A stretch of DNA of 64,000 bases from assembly GCF_011189575.1 (NCBI RefSeq), contig NZ_PUJW01000005.1, positions 124,001 to 188,000 on the forward strand. Reading direction: 5' to 3'. This document shows, in pieces, positions 53,312-62,705 of the stretch. The position numbers were made by a program, and so were the translations under genes. The notes beneath the pieces were generated by a model that worked only from the letters and a program-made list of their open reading frames with translations, was not told where the DNA came from and made no database searches. The stretch comes from Photorhabdus cinerea. Lineage in GTDB: Bacteria > Pseudomonadota > Gammaproteobacteria > Enterobacterales > Enterobacteriaceae. The number at the start of each line of letters is the position of its first letter. Positions within the stretch are counted from its first letter, which is position 1.

Positions 53312-54940
53312 CTAAGATGTTAATTGAATACGGGGTACTTCAACCACATCATCATAACGTTTGCGTTGGTTGATATCGTCGGCCTGAGCTGTAAAACGAT
53401 TATTTTCATCTACCTTGAGAGCTGGCAAACCAAGACGATGGGTAATGCCGGGCAAAAAGTGATCAATACCTTCATGGGATTGCAGATGAGCATTACCATA
53501 GATGGCAACGAACTTCTCTCCCGCAGGTAATTGTCGTAAACGCTCAACTGCTACATTATTAGCCGCACCGGCACGATACATCAGGCCATGCTTTCCTTCG
53601 GTAGGGCGAGTTGTGCTGTTGTTATCTAGTGCAATGATTTTCATCTGCTTGCTTCTGGCCTGTCCAAACAAATTCGTAGATAAATGTTTGGTCTTAAGCA
53701 TTGCAGCCAGCTCAGCAGGCATGGGTTCATTCCCACTTGTCAGGAATTTATCTATCAACGGTTGAGTTAAATCTGAGCGTAAGTGTTCCAGGCCAATGAC
53801 CGTCACGCCATGCGCTTTTAATACATCCATCTGCTCTTCGACAAAACGTAACCCGTTTAAATCTGAGCCATGATTTTCACCGATCAGTAGCCCTTGACGA
53901 TCTTTAAGTAAGAGAGACAACTGGCTGTTCAGATCCACGCTGTTATTCAGTTGATGATTAAATTGCGTCAGTGTATCTGAGGAAAATTGCTTATCCCAGG
54001 CAGCCACATCCGTGTTATGCGAGCTGTGATATATTGCTTCCATTTGTGCCAATCTGCCTTGTTCCAGTTGGGTCAGATAGGCAGGATTAGCAAACCGGTT
54101 AAGTAAAATGGTCTCTTGTGATTTAGCAGAACCTGGTTCGGCTTGCTTGGCTGCTTCCTTAAGGAAATAGACCGCCATCTTCACGCTTTCAACTCCTCCG
54201 GCCATATCCAGCAGCTCGTTATAGCTGTAGCCAAGATGGGCCTGTTTATTCTGTTCATCAAGCCGGGTATGAGTCAGTAACCCTTGACTCTGGGCAATAT
54301 CCAACCACTTTTTGAAGTCATCAAATTGATCGCCTAGCTCCACGTGGAATTTAGGTTCAAAAGGCAGATTGTTGGGAATTTTTCCCTGATAGCCTGTTTT
54401 GGCCGCAAGATAGGGATCTTCTTTCACCCAGCGTACCATCAGATCGGTCAGCCCAGGTGTATTACCTTTGGTCTCATCACGGGCAATCTGGTAGATCTGT
54501 GATGCCATTGCAGGACGGGTTTCCGCCATTTCCAACAACGGGTTGCGTACTTCCTGCAAAGCACCGGTAAACATCAAGTCTTCCAACTGTGTTTGTGTTC
54601 TTCTTAGGGCAGTATTACGTTTAGAATCAGGATGTTCCTCAAGATAACGGGTAATGCGTCGATGCAATTCGAAACTTGCCGTGAATTGTTCATTTCCACT
54701 CAGATTATGGAGATGCTCAAGTCCATCCAGAATTCCCTGATAGGAGGGACCAATCCGTTTGGCAAAGACAGCAGCCTCTTTACGTAAATTATTGCTGGTG
54801 ATGAGGTTATGGAGTAATGGATTATTCTGCTTACTTTGAGGCAATTCTAGTGCCTGTTCAGATGATTTCTCTTTATCATTGTCTAATTGTATCGACGGTT
54901 TTCTTTTTCTTTCGACGGTTTTATCGTGCTCAAATACCAT
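53312..54940 (-). CDS. Payload protein with TIKI/ChaN-like C-terminal domain
   Basis: A 542-aa protein. Residues 1-40 are the payload leader (MVFEHDKTVERKRKPSIQ). A helical middle follows (about 50-340, with HNLSGNEQFTASFELHRR and MAVYFLKEAAKQAEPG). The C-terminal domain begins LLIGENHGSDLNGLRFVEEQ (GENH at 354-357), continues VIGLEHLRSDL and ends with AIYGNAHLQSHEG (GNAH at 482-485). The GE-x-H and GNAH pair is the mark of the EreA/ChaN/TIKI superfamily, some members of which are metalloproteases. AGGTGATAAT precedes the ATG. It is the first payload gene after pvc16. Confidence 0.75.
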   Translation of the reverse strand: MVFEHDKTVERKRKPSIQLDNDKEKSSEQALELPQSKQNNPLLHNLITSNNLRKEAAVFAKRIGPSYQGILDGLEHLHNLSGNEQFTASFELHRRITRYLEEHPDSKRNTALRRTQTQLEDLMFTGALQEVRNPLLEMAETRPAMASQIYQIARDETKGNTPGLTDLMVRWVKEDPYLAAKTGYQGKIPNNLPFEPKFHVELGDQFDDFKKWLDIAQSQGLLTHTRLDEQNKQAHLGYSYNELLDMAGGVESVKMAVYFLKEAAKQAEPGSAKSQETILLNRFANPAYLTQLEQGRLAQMEAIYHSSHNTDVAAWDKQFSSDTLTQFNHQLNNSVDLNSQLSLLLKDRQGLLIGENHGSDLNGLRFVEEQMDVLKAHGVTVIGLEHLRSDLTQPLIDKFLTSGNEPMPAELAAMLKTKHLSTNLFGQARSKQMKIIALDNNSTTRPTEGKHGLMYRAGAANNVAVERLRQLPAGEKFVAIYGNAHLQSHEGIDHFLPGITHRLGLPALKVDENNRFTAQADDINQRKRYDDVVEVPRIQLTS

Positions 54941-55116
54941 ATTATCACCTGTTAATTTTCGGTAAGAGGTATGTTTGGAAATAAATACTATATGGATTGA
55001 CTATTGTCATTTTATTTTTTAAAAATAAAGTTAAGTATATTTTAATATATAAATAAAGTGATTGTATGAAATAATATTAATTGGTGTTGAAATGGTTGTT
55101 TTTATATAAATATAAA

Positions 55117-56013
55117 TTAAAGATTTTGAACTCCTGTTAGTTTGTCAGATTTATCTTCTGGGACAGTAATACCTATATTATTTATCGTGACAACAGCACT
55201 ATGGCTATTTTTCCATCTTGAAAGAATATCCTTTATTTTGGGTAAATAATCCGAATGGGTAATACCAGAAACTTCAAGAATGACGTTTTGATTATTCTGA
55301 TCTTCATTATTTTCCTTAGCAGGCTTGGTTGTCAGATTCACTTTTGCAAGGGCAAGGCGGACATCTTCTGTGCCACCTAAATCGGCACACAATTTGCTAA
55401 ATAAGGCTTGGTTGATTTGCGAATTATCCAGATTTGATTTTTGATCTACAGAAGTGGAAATTTGACTAACGGGTTTTATGGTCTCTTTAATATCTTGCAG
55501 TTTTACCGGTGCGGTAATTGAATATAATAAAGAGAGGCGAGGGCGATTACCAAGCGCTTGCCAAAAGTTACCTAGGCTATTTAAATTTTCTTGTGGTGGG
55601 ATCACTCTGGTATAGGCTCCAGGAATTTTAGGTAATTGTCGGTTGTTAACCAATGCATTTAAAATAGTTGTCATGACTTGTGCAGCTTGATTATCTGGCT
55701 TACTGTCAGGGCAATCGCTGCCCCCTGGTTTACATGAATGCCAATAAGTAATTAAATAGTTGTAACTAATATTTACCCATCCAGACAATAAGAAGCCATT
55801 GGTAGGATTATAGCTCTTTGGTTCAGCAGAGCGTAATTGTAGGTCTTCATGTATATCATAAAGAAATACACTGACTGTAGGGTCTGATGGGGTTGAATCC
55901 ATTTCGGGTAGATCAAAGCGGATATCAATATCATTTAAATGCTGAGATAAAATTTCATTTAATGCGTTATTAACTTCAACAATAGCATTATTAGGATTAA
56001 TGATATTTGTCAT
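55117..56013 (-). CDS. pvc16: Pvc16, DUF4255-domain injection-system protein
   Basis: A 298-aa structural or assembly protein of extracellular contractile injection systems; the Afp16 homologue caps the tube and sheath during assembly. The DUF4255 N-terminal domain is visible: VEVNNALNEILSQHLNDIDIRFDLPEMDSTPSDPTVSVFLYDIHEDLQLR, then LLSGWVNISYNYLITYW. A long C-terminal region ends in ILEVSGITHSDYLPKIKDILSRWKNS. It follows pvc15 by 24 bp and is the last machine gene before the payload. Confidence 0.9.
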   Translation of the reverse strand: MTNIINPNNAIVEVNNALNEILSQHLNDIDIRFDLPEMDSTPSDPTVSVFLYDIHEDLQLRSAEPKSYNPTNGFLLSGWVNISYNYLITYWHSCKPGGSDCPDSKPDNQAAQVMTTILNALVNNRQLPKIPGAYTRVIPPQENLNSLGNFWQALGNRPRLSLLYSITAPVKLQDIKETIKPVSQISTSVDQKSNLDNSQINQALFSKLCADLGGTEDVRLALAKVNLTTKPAKENNEDQNNQNVILEVSGITHSDYLPKIKDILSRWKNSHSAVVTINNIGITVPEDKSDKLTGVQNL

Positions 56014-56037
56014 ATTAACTCCAATTCTATTAAATAT

Positions 56038-58107
56038 TTAGAAAACCAATCGACCAGTTTTATTTAATTCAAGTATCACTGCTCGCTCTATGTGTTTATT
56101 TTCAATTTGATTACCATTATCATCCGCGGCTAATATTGATGATAATAAGGCAATATTTCTGATATTAGCACCGGTTAGATTTTTCTGTTTAGCCAAATGC
56201 GCAAAATCAAGTTTATCTGATAAATTAAGCTGTTCAGGCCAAATAGCTTGCCACATTGCTTTGCGTAATACTTCATCGGGGTAAGTAAAGCGGGTAATAA
56301 AGGTAAAACGGCGATTAAATGCACTATCCAAATGGCTGCGATTGTTGGTAGCTAAAATCACCAATCCCGGATAATTTTCTAATCGCTGTAATAAGTAAGA
56401 AACTTCAATATTGGCATGTCTGTCTTGAGCGTCTTTGGTTTCACTGCGTTTGCCGAACAGTGCATCGGCTTCATCAAAAAACAACACCCCGGAATCTGCT
56501 TCGGCTAGATCGAAAATACGGGAAATATTTTTTTCCGTTTCACCGATATATTTGTTCACCACGGTAGAGAGATCGACTTTAATCAGATCTACGCCAAGAT
56601 GCCCGGCAATCACTTCTGCGGCCATCGTTTTTCCGGTCCCTGATTCACCGTAAAATAGGGCGCTAATACCGGTACCATAACCTATTTTTTCCTGAAAACC
56701 CGCGTTTAATATTTGGTCACGGTAATTAATAGCGGCAATAATTTCTCTCAGTTGTTGAGTTAATGTGTCTGAAATGACTAAATCATTAAAACTGCGTTTG
56801 GGTGTTATCCGTTGGGCTAATTTACCGAAATTCTGTTGAGCACGGAAACTTAATGCTTTACGCAAATCTATCTCCTTCAATTGGCCTTCCGGTTGACGGA
56901 GTATTTGATATTGACTAGCTTCTTTAAGAATTAACGGTAACGTTTCGGGAGTAAATGAAAAGCGCTGACATAACTGAGTAAGATTAATGTCACGATCGGC
57001 ATTATCTGGCAGATTTTCTATCAGCATCGATTTTTTCTCTGCCAGCGTGGCTATAGGCATCTCAATTTGTACCATTGGCAAGTGTTGAATCCATACGAAT
57101 GAATCTCCCGGTTCTACCAGACAGACTACACGTAATTTGGGTTGATTTAACAGGGTAGATAATTCGCTTTGCCATATTTTCTTTTCCCCTGCAAGTAAAG
57201 AAAAATTACGGATTAATAAGCAGGCATCGTGTAGCTGGGCTTCCCGTATTGCGTCTGTTAACAGGCCAGATTTAGTGTTGGTATTCTCTTCGTCCGGTAG
57301 ATGGGCTAAATCGAGAATTAAGGTACTGATATTATGAGATGCCATAATATTGCTGACTGCTAATTCTCTGGCGCTGTCCTGTTTTCCTTTGAGGAGCACT
57401 AGTGGGCGTACTTCATCTATTTCATTTAACAATATCTTTTTAAATGAATGACAAAGGGTTTGTGGATACCAAGTCTGTGAGGTTGGAGTATGCCAGTAAG
57501 CGCAGGATATCAAGGGAGGTAAAATGACTCGCTGACCGGATAAAAAATACCAGACTGCATTGTGAGTTAAAAATTGCGTTTGTAGCCAAATGGGTTCCTC
57601 TTGGTTGTTGAGCCGTAATAAATGGTTACTGATTAATGGAGCTTGCGGTAAAAAGTGGTTTTGAAATAATGGCCAGTCACTTTGGGGCTGACTAAATAAT
57701 TCAATCGCTAAAGCGAAACTGGGCCACTGTTTTTTACTGTTACCGTGCAGAGCAGCAAATAGCGCATGATAACGGTTGTCAAAATGCGGCAATAAACCTA
57801 ACAATAAGGCATCACGTTCAAATTCCGTGAGTTTAAAACGAGTGACCAATAGCGATAATGCACCGGAGGCAGAATGACCTTCTGTTTCGGCATCAGCAAC
57901 GACGATATTCTCTGTTAGCCAATGAGGAATACCTAACGGTTTTTCCAAACGTTGTTCTAATTCGTTTTCTTCAAGTAAAAAACTTTCTGGCAATGAATCG
58001 TATCTGCTTCTCTTTTGGTAATAGTGACGTTGTAACAGTAGATCGATACGCTCCAGATGGGGATAAATCCAGCGTAGATCGGCTATTCTATATTGATGTT
58101 CTTTCAT
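56038..58107 (-). CDS. pvc15: Pvc15, AAA+ ATPase of the injection system
   Basis: A 689-aa protein with a conserved N-terminal half typical of Afp15/Pvc15 and a C-terminal AAA+ module. Walker A is LFYGESGTGKTMAAEVIAGHLG (GESGTGKT at 487-494). Walker B is GVLFFDEADALFGKR near residue 540. ATNNRSHLDSAFNRRFTFITRF contains sensor 1 and the arginine finger. The ATPase is thought to help payload loading or particle assembly, as it is required for filled Afp/PVC particles. It lies 18 bp after pvc14. Confidence 0.94.
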   Translation of the reverse strand: MKEHQYRIADLRWIYPHLERIDLLLQRHYYQKRSRYDSLPESFLLEENELEQRLEKPLGIPHWLTENIVVADAETEGHSASGALSLLVTRFKLTEFERDALLLGLLPHFDNRYHALFAALHGNSKKQWPSFALAIELFSQPQSDWPLFQNHFLPQAPLISNHLLRLNNQEEPIWLQTQFLTHNAVWYFLSGQRVILPPLISCAYWHTPTSQTWYPQTLCHSFKKILLNEIDEVRPLVLLKGKQDSARELAVSNIMASHNISTLILDLAHLPDEENTNTKSGLLTDAIREAQLHDACLLIRNFSLLAGEKKIWQSELSTLLNQPKLRVVCLVEPGDSFVWIQHLPMVQIEMPIATLAEKKSMLIENLPDNADRDINLTQLCQRFSFTPETLPLILKEASQYQILRQPEGQLKEIDLRKALSFRAQQNFGKLAQRITPKRSFNDLVISDTLTQQLREIIAAINYRDQILNAGFQEKIGYGTGISALFYGESGTGKTMAAEVIAGHLGVDLIKVDLSTVVNKYIGETEKNISRIFDLAEADSGVLFFDEADALFGKRSETKDAQDRHANIEVSYLLQRLENYPGLVILATNNRSHLDSAFNRRFTFITRFTYPDEVLRKAMWQAIWPEQLNLSDKLDFAHLAKQKNLTGANIRNIALLSSILAADDNGNQIENKHIERAVILELNKTGRLVF

Positions 58108-58125
58108 ATAAACCTTGTCAATGTT

Positions 58126-59547
58126 TTACCAGTTGATTAATAAAGGGCGATCCAGCCAGGGAAGTTTGGCGATATTTAATGGCCAGGGCCAGTTGTTTAA
58201 CAGTGCATCGAATGGTTGAGGTTGCACCGTGATTTTGATTTCTTGCTCATTTGTCAGCAATTCCCCCGGTCGTTGTAAAAACAATTGTCGGGTATCATTG
58301 CGGCTTAATTTTTTCCAGGCAGGAAGTTGACTGATAACCGCATCTAGCCATTGTTCTGTTACCAACTGTTTTTCTGGCTCAATAGGGATTGATTCTGTGT
58401 CCTCATCGGCAATTAGCCCACACAGAACGCGGTTCAGTATTTTTCGTTCTGTCTGTGCTTCTTCGTTTCCCCAAATGAGATAATCAAGCAGATCAACAGC
58501 ACTAAACTGAGCTTGACGATGAATAAATTTTTGTTTTTTAAACAGGCCGAGTTGGTTAAATAGAGTAGGTAACATCGGCCATAAAACCAATATTCCAGCA
58601 TTATTGATCTGACGGGGAGGCGGGTGTTCAGGTAATAACACCGGTTCAGAAGTCATGGATGATTTGTTATCAGATTTATTGTTATCCCCGCGTTTGGCAA
58701 TAAAGCGTTCCGATAAATGTTGGTATTCTTCAATTGATAGATGTTTTTTACAGCATTGTGAAATTAGCTTGGTTTGCCACAGTTGTTCCAGCCACTTATT
58801 TAGTGGAGAATTATTAGCGATAACTTGGCGAAATAATGCAATAATAGGCGCTGTATTAATAGCATTGTCATTGAGTTCAGTTGTAATAAGTGATATGACC
58901 TTTGCATCGGGTTCAGTTATTTCCTGTCTATTATGCCGCTGGATATATTTTAATGCATTCAGTATCAGTTGCCAAGAGGAGACAGGCTCTTCTTGGTATG
59001 GTGATATATTTATATTTTCAGATAATTTACGATTAATGGCAGTTAATAAAGTGGGTTCTCTGATAGCTAGAAGTTTTTGCAGGCTATGTTCGGATAAACA
59101 GCTTTTTGCTAATAATAGTGTCCAATTGTTTTGTATCTGGGGTAATTGGTTAATTAATTTATTAATATAGATATCAGCAATTTCACGATTATTTATTTCC
59201 TCTGTTGGGTTTAATATGGAATCTTTCCGATATAAGTAATGAATAAATTTCTCAATATCAGATTGATTGTTTACCTGATATTGGCTCAATGCTTGACTTA
59301 GAGTAGCATTAAGCCGAACAGAAAACAGTGAATTAAAATCATCTAATATTATTTCGCCAAGATTCAGGGTGAGTGTCTCCAGGTAGATATTCTGATTAAC
59401 AGCATATTGGTTAAAATATGAATTAAAGAGTTTGTTTATACTGGATTGATTAAGCAGGGAGCCATGCAATACTTTTTTAGCTGCCTGTGTGTTATTAGCG
59501 TCAATAGTAATGATAATCTGATTTAATAGATTTGGCTCCGAGACCAT
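58126..59547 (-). CDS. pvc14: Pvc14, contractile injection system tape-measure protein
   Basis: A 473-aa protein of the CIS tape-measure family, which sets tube length. The N terminus shows the LETLTLNLGEI strand. The C-terminal signature is clear: NAGILVLWPMLPTLFNQLGLF, VDLLDYLIWGNEEAQTERKILNRVLCGL, QLPAWKKLSRNDTRQLFLQRPGEL and LPWLDRPLLINW. It directly follows pvc12 with a 95-bp gap; in the canonical order pvc13 would come between them. Confidence 0.87.
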   Translation of the reverse strand: MVSEPNLLNQIIITIDANNTQAAKKVLHGSLLNQSSINKLFNSYFNQYAVNQNIYLETLTLNLGEIILDDFNSLFSVRLNATLSQALSQYQVNNQSDIEKFIHYLYRKDSILNPTEEINNREIADIYINKLINQLPQIQNNWTLLLAKSCLSEHSLQKLLAIREPTLLTAINRKLSENINISPYQEEPVSSWQLILNALKYIQRHNRQEITEPDAKVISLITTELNDNAINTAPIIALFRQVIANNSPLNKWLEQLWQTKLISQCCKKHLSIEEYQHLSERFIAKRGDNNKSDNKSSMTSEPVLLPEHPPPRQINNAGILVLWPMLPTLFNQLGLFKKQKFIHRQAQFSAVDLLDYLIWGNEEAQTERKILNRVLCGLIADEDTESIPIEPEKQLVTEQWLDAVISQLPAWKKLSRNDTRQLFLQRPGELLTNEQEIKITVQPQPFDALLNNWPWPLNIAKLPWLDRPLLINW

Positions 59548-59642
59548 ATTTATATTTCCTTTTTGATTGATAAATATAATTATTAATATAAATATTTAAT
59601 AATTACCTCAATACGTTGATTTTCGGTGAAAATTTTTTATTA

Positions 59643-62600
59643 TTATACTGCCTTAACAATGAATTGAGATTCCTCTTTTGATGAAGTGGAAGGTAATTTT
59701 CCTAGTGTTAGCGTTTTTAAAATTTCGTATGCTGTGTCCCCTAAGGGAGCCCCACTGTTTTGCCAATGCTTATAGATATTGGCAAAGTTCTTGAAATACT
59801 TTGGTGACAGCCAGTGAATAACAAGTGAAATATGAGCGGGTAACTCAGCTAAAATCTCAGCTTTCACCCAGGACTCCAGTTTGTAAAGATCGACTTCGCC
59901 ACTCCCAATAAGTTCGCGATTTAGTACTACGCTGACCACAAATGAAAAATAGTCAGTTTTGGCATGTTTTTCACCAGAGAAATACCAGTACCAAGGTGAT
60001 GAATCTTGTGGAAATTTATCTGTTGAGGTTGTATCTTTCTCAATTAATATATGTTTCTTAATATGATCAAATTCTACCACATGAGCTTTAAATTCGTAAT
60101 CAGGATTAGTTTTGAGTGTGATTTCGGTTCCTGCACTAAAATGATTATGCAGAAAAAGGGCATCGCTGTTACTGTCTACGGTAATCCAGCGTTCATTTTG
60201 TGGATCGTCTGGTGAAACATCACTGGCATAAACCAGTTTATATTCTATATCGTAATTTGATAAATACCAGCAATAGCGTGATGCCATTTCCTTTGGTGGA
60301 AAATCATCTTTTGAATTTTCATCTTTTCTAAGTAATATCCGTTTTTTACCTCTATCAGATGCTGCTATGTGTACTTTAAATTCGTAATCGGACTTAATTT
60401 TTAGTGTGATTTCATTATCCTTTGCTATCATTGCAGGGAAGTGGTTTTCGTCACTGACAGTAATCCAGCGTTTATTTTCTGCATCACTTGATGGAATTTT
60501 ATCGGTATAAACCAGTTGATAATCTATATCTTCCATCCACACTGAGCTATTTTTCCAGTGCAGATTATTAGGTTTTTTAAATGCATTTTTTATTTTTTCC
60601 AGATTGATTTTTAACTCGCTGCTATTATTAGCGTTTATAGTGAATGTATTTTCTGTCACTTCAGTGATCATTAGGTTCATCAATCTAACTATATTAAAAT
60701 TATCGTCTTCACTAAATTCCAGATTAATAACCTGACCTTGTTTTAGGTGGCCTGCTGTATTATTCTGTGTGATCTTAATTTGGTCATCTTGAAGTTCTAT
60801 ATTATCAGGAGTTTGGTTGCTATTGAATTTTTTATTAGGTTTTATTGGTAAGAGTTGCCGATGTTCAATTAAATAAAAAGGGAGTTCATCCAGCTTTGGT
60901 GTTTCTTTAAAACATTCTCCTCCCAGACCTAACCGGGCAGCGATACGTTTTTGCAGTGCTGACACTTTATCAATACGAATATTATTACGCTGATAGGCTA
61001 GATCAGGTTGTTGAGATAAATATTCGCGCTGGGTGGATAGAAAATCTTTATCTTGAGATTTCTCTAATTCTGATTGTTGTGAATTTGACAGTAGGAGAGG
61101 GGTTGCACATTGAGCTCCGAAATATCTCAACAGATAATCTAGAATTACCAATTCCTTAGCGTAGTTTTTATCATTGTTATCAAATTTCACCTCATTATTT
61201 ACCTTATTAATTAAGTCAGATTTTATGCTTTGGTGAATATTATGACTGACAGTATTTTCTTTAAAAGGCCATTGAATACCACGTACAGTATTTTCTCGTT
61301 GTTTAAATGCCAATAATTTTGGTAACAGGTCGAGTTCAGCGCAACCATTAGCTAGCACTTGTTCAAAAGGCAGCATAAATTGATGTAACTGTATCTGCTG
61401 TTGAGTATGAGTTTGTAATCCATAGCAAGCAGGTAATTTATTGCTTACCGGATAGTAATTCAGAACCTTACGATGTTTACCCCAATTTAGTAGTTCAGGT
61501 TGTGTATTAATCAGAGGTTCTGAAATTATTTTTTCTGCTAGCTGTTGTTTAGTTACGGTAGTTTTAATTCCGCCCTTGGCGGTAATAATGATTGGGCTTG
61601 CTTGTGAGGTAATTAATGCTAATGGATCGTTGCCCCATAGTCTGGGGTAGCACCCCTGATCGATTTTCCAGGACCAATTATCATTTGGTAGTTTAGAAAT
61701 TTTTTCATTATTATCATCTAACGTGAATCGGGTAACGCTTTGAACACCTTTGATTGCCAATAATTGGTTAACCAGAGGGCTTAGATTTAATACCATAGGG
61801 TCGTTATAATCTTTAACCGGAGGGAGTGCTGGTATCCAGCCGTGATGCAAATAAGGTCCATCAAAAATTTCTTCATGACTGTAACCCATTTCTTTCATCT
61901 CTTGGGTGGTATAACGTAGCGGTTTTTCTGCAATCGCTCGTTCCGTTGTTATATAGATTTGGGCAAAGATGTCAGCGATATCTTTGACATCATTATCAAG
62001 TTGAATATCAATCCTTAATGGCAGATCGACAGGTTCCAACCAAATAATTTTACTGACAGATTCCCCCAAATTGCGGTTGTTTTTCAGGAAGTCCTCTAGG
62101 TTTTTTTGGGCTTGATTTTTATTTGCTTCCGTTTCTATCGTTTTCCGATCAGGGAGAAAATAAAGCCAGTAATTTCCTCTCAATGTTAACTGTTCGCTGC
62201 TTGATCCTGTTTCTGAGGATTGGGTAAAACTGTATTCACGTTTCTTTTTATCGTACCAATAGGTATAGCGTTGATTTTCAGGTTCACGAATAAGCTGTAT
62301 ATCGTTAAAGAAAAAATAACCGTCACTTTCGTCGTTGCTATGTAAATCCAATAAAGCCCGGCGATAATCCTCTTCGTTGATGGGGCCACAGGTCAATATT
62401 TTTTGTGGGCCAAACTCCTTAGGGAAAATACCGTCATCGGGTGCCCGTTCTTCTTGTTTAGGTGTAAGAAGATCTTTCAGAGGTAATGAATGGCGGTAAG
62501 CTAAATCAGATGTACCATAACAACAAGCTTCTAATAAAGTAATTCCGGGATCATTTTCGCCCATATCATTCCAATATTGACCGGATTGTTGCTCAATAAC

Positions 62601-62678
62601 GGTTTTTGCCTGGGTAAGTAAGGTATCAAAGGCAATATCGTCTTTAATAATGGGAAACAGCATATCTCGATTATTCAT
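59643..62678 (-). CDS. pvc12: Pvc12, baseplate wedge protein
   Basis: A 1011-aa baseplate protein (Afp12-like, functionally like the T4 gp7 wedge). The N terminus has SGQYWNDMGENDPGITLLEACCYGTSDLAYRHSLPLKDLL, typical of the family. Residues about 717-809 and 810-904 are a tandem internal repeat: DIDYQLVYTD...NKRWITV...EITLKIKSDYEFK and DIEYKLVYAS...NERWITV...EITLKTNPDYEFK. The C-terminal part (FFSFVV-type strand, LESWVKAEILAELPAHISLVIHWLSP) closes the fold. It begins 28 bp after pvc11 and acts with it around the spike. Confidence 0.87.
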   Translation of the reverse strand: MNNRDMLFPIIKDDIAFDTLLTQAKTVIEQQSGQYWNDMGENDPGITLLEACCYGTSDLAYRHSLPLKDLLTPKQEERAPDDGIFPKEFGPQKILTCGPINEEDYRRALLDLHSNDESDGYFFFNDIQLIREPENQRYTYWYDKKKREYSFTQSSETGSSSEQLTLRGNYWLYFLPDRKTIETEANKNQAQKNLEDFLKNNRNLGESVSKIIWLEPVDLPLRIDIQLDNDVKDIADIFAQIYITTERAIAEKPLRYTTQEMKEMGYSHEEIFDGPYLHHGWIPALPPVKDYNDPMVLNLSPLVNQLLAIKGVQSVTRFTLDDNNEKISKLPNDNWSWKIDQGCYPRLWGNDPLALITSQASPIIITAKGGIKTTVTKQQLAEKIISEPLINTQPELLNWGKHRKVLNYYPVSNKLPACYGLQTHTQQQIQLHQFMLPFEQVLANGCAELDLLPKLLAFKQRENTVRGIQWPFKENTVSHNIHQSIKSDLINKVNNEVKFDNNDKNYAKELVILDYLLRYFGAQCATPLLLSNSQQSELEKSQDKDFLSTQREYLSQQPDLAYQRNNIRIDKVSALQKRIAARLGLGGECFKETPKLDELPFYLIEHRQLLPIKPNKKFNSNQTPDNIELQDDQIKITQNNTAGHLKQGQVINLEFSEDDNFNIVRLMNLMITEVTENTFTINANNSSELKINLEKIKNAFKKPNNLHWKNSSVWMEDIDYQLVYTDKIPSSDAENKRWITVSDENHFPAMIAKDNEITLKIKSDYEFKVHIAASDRGKKRILLRKDENSKDDFPPKEMASRYCWYLSNYDIEYKLVYASDVSPDDPQNERWITVDSNSDALFLHNHFSAGTEITLKTNPDYEFKAHVVEFDHIKKHILIEKDTTSTDKFPQDSSPWYWYFSGEKHAKTDYFSFVVSVVLNRELIGSGEVDLYKLESWVKAEILAELPAHISLVIHWLSPKYFKNFANIYKHWQNSGAPLGDTAYEILKTLTLGKLPSTSSKEESQFIVKAV

Positions 62679-62705
62679 TTGTTAATTCCTTAGTTGGGGA
62701 CGTGT

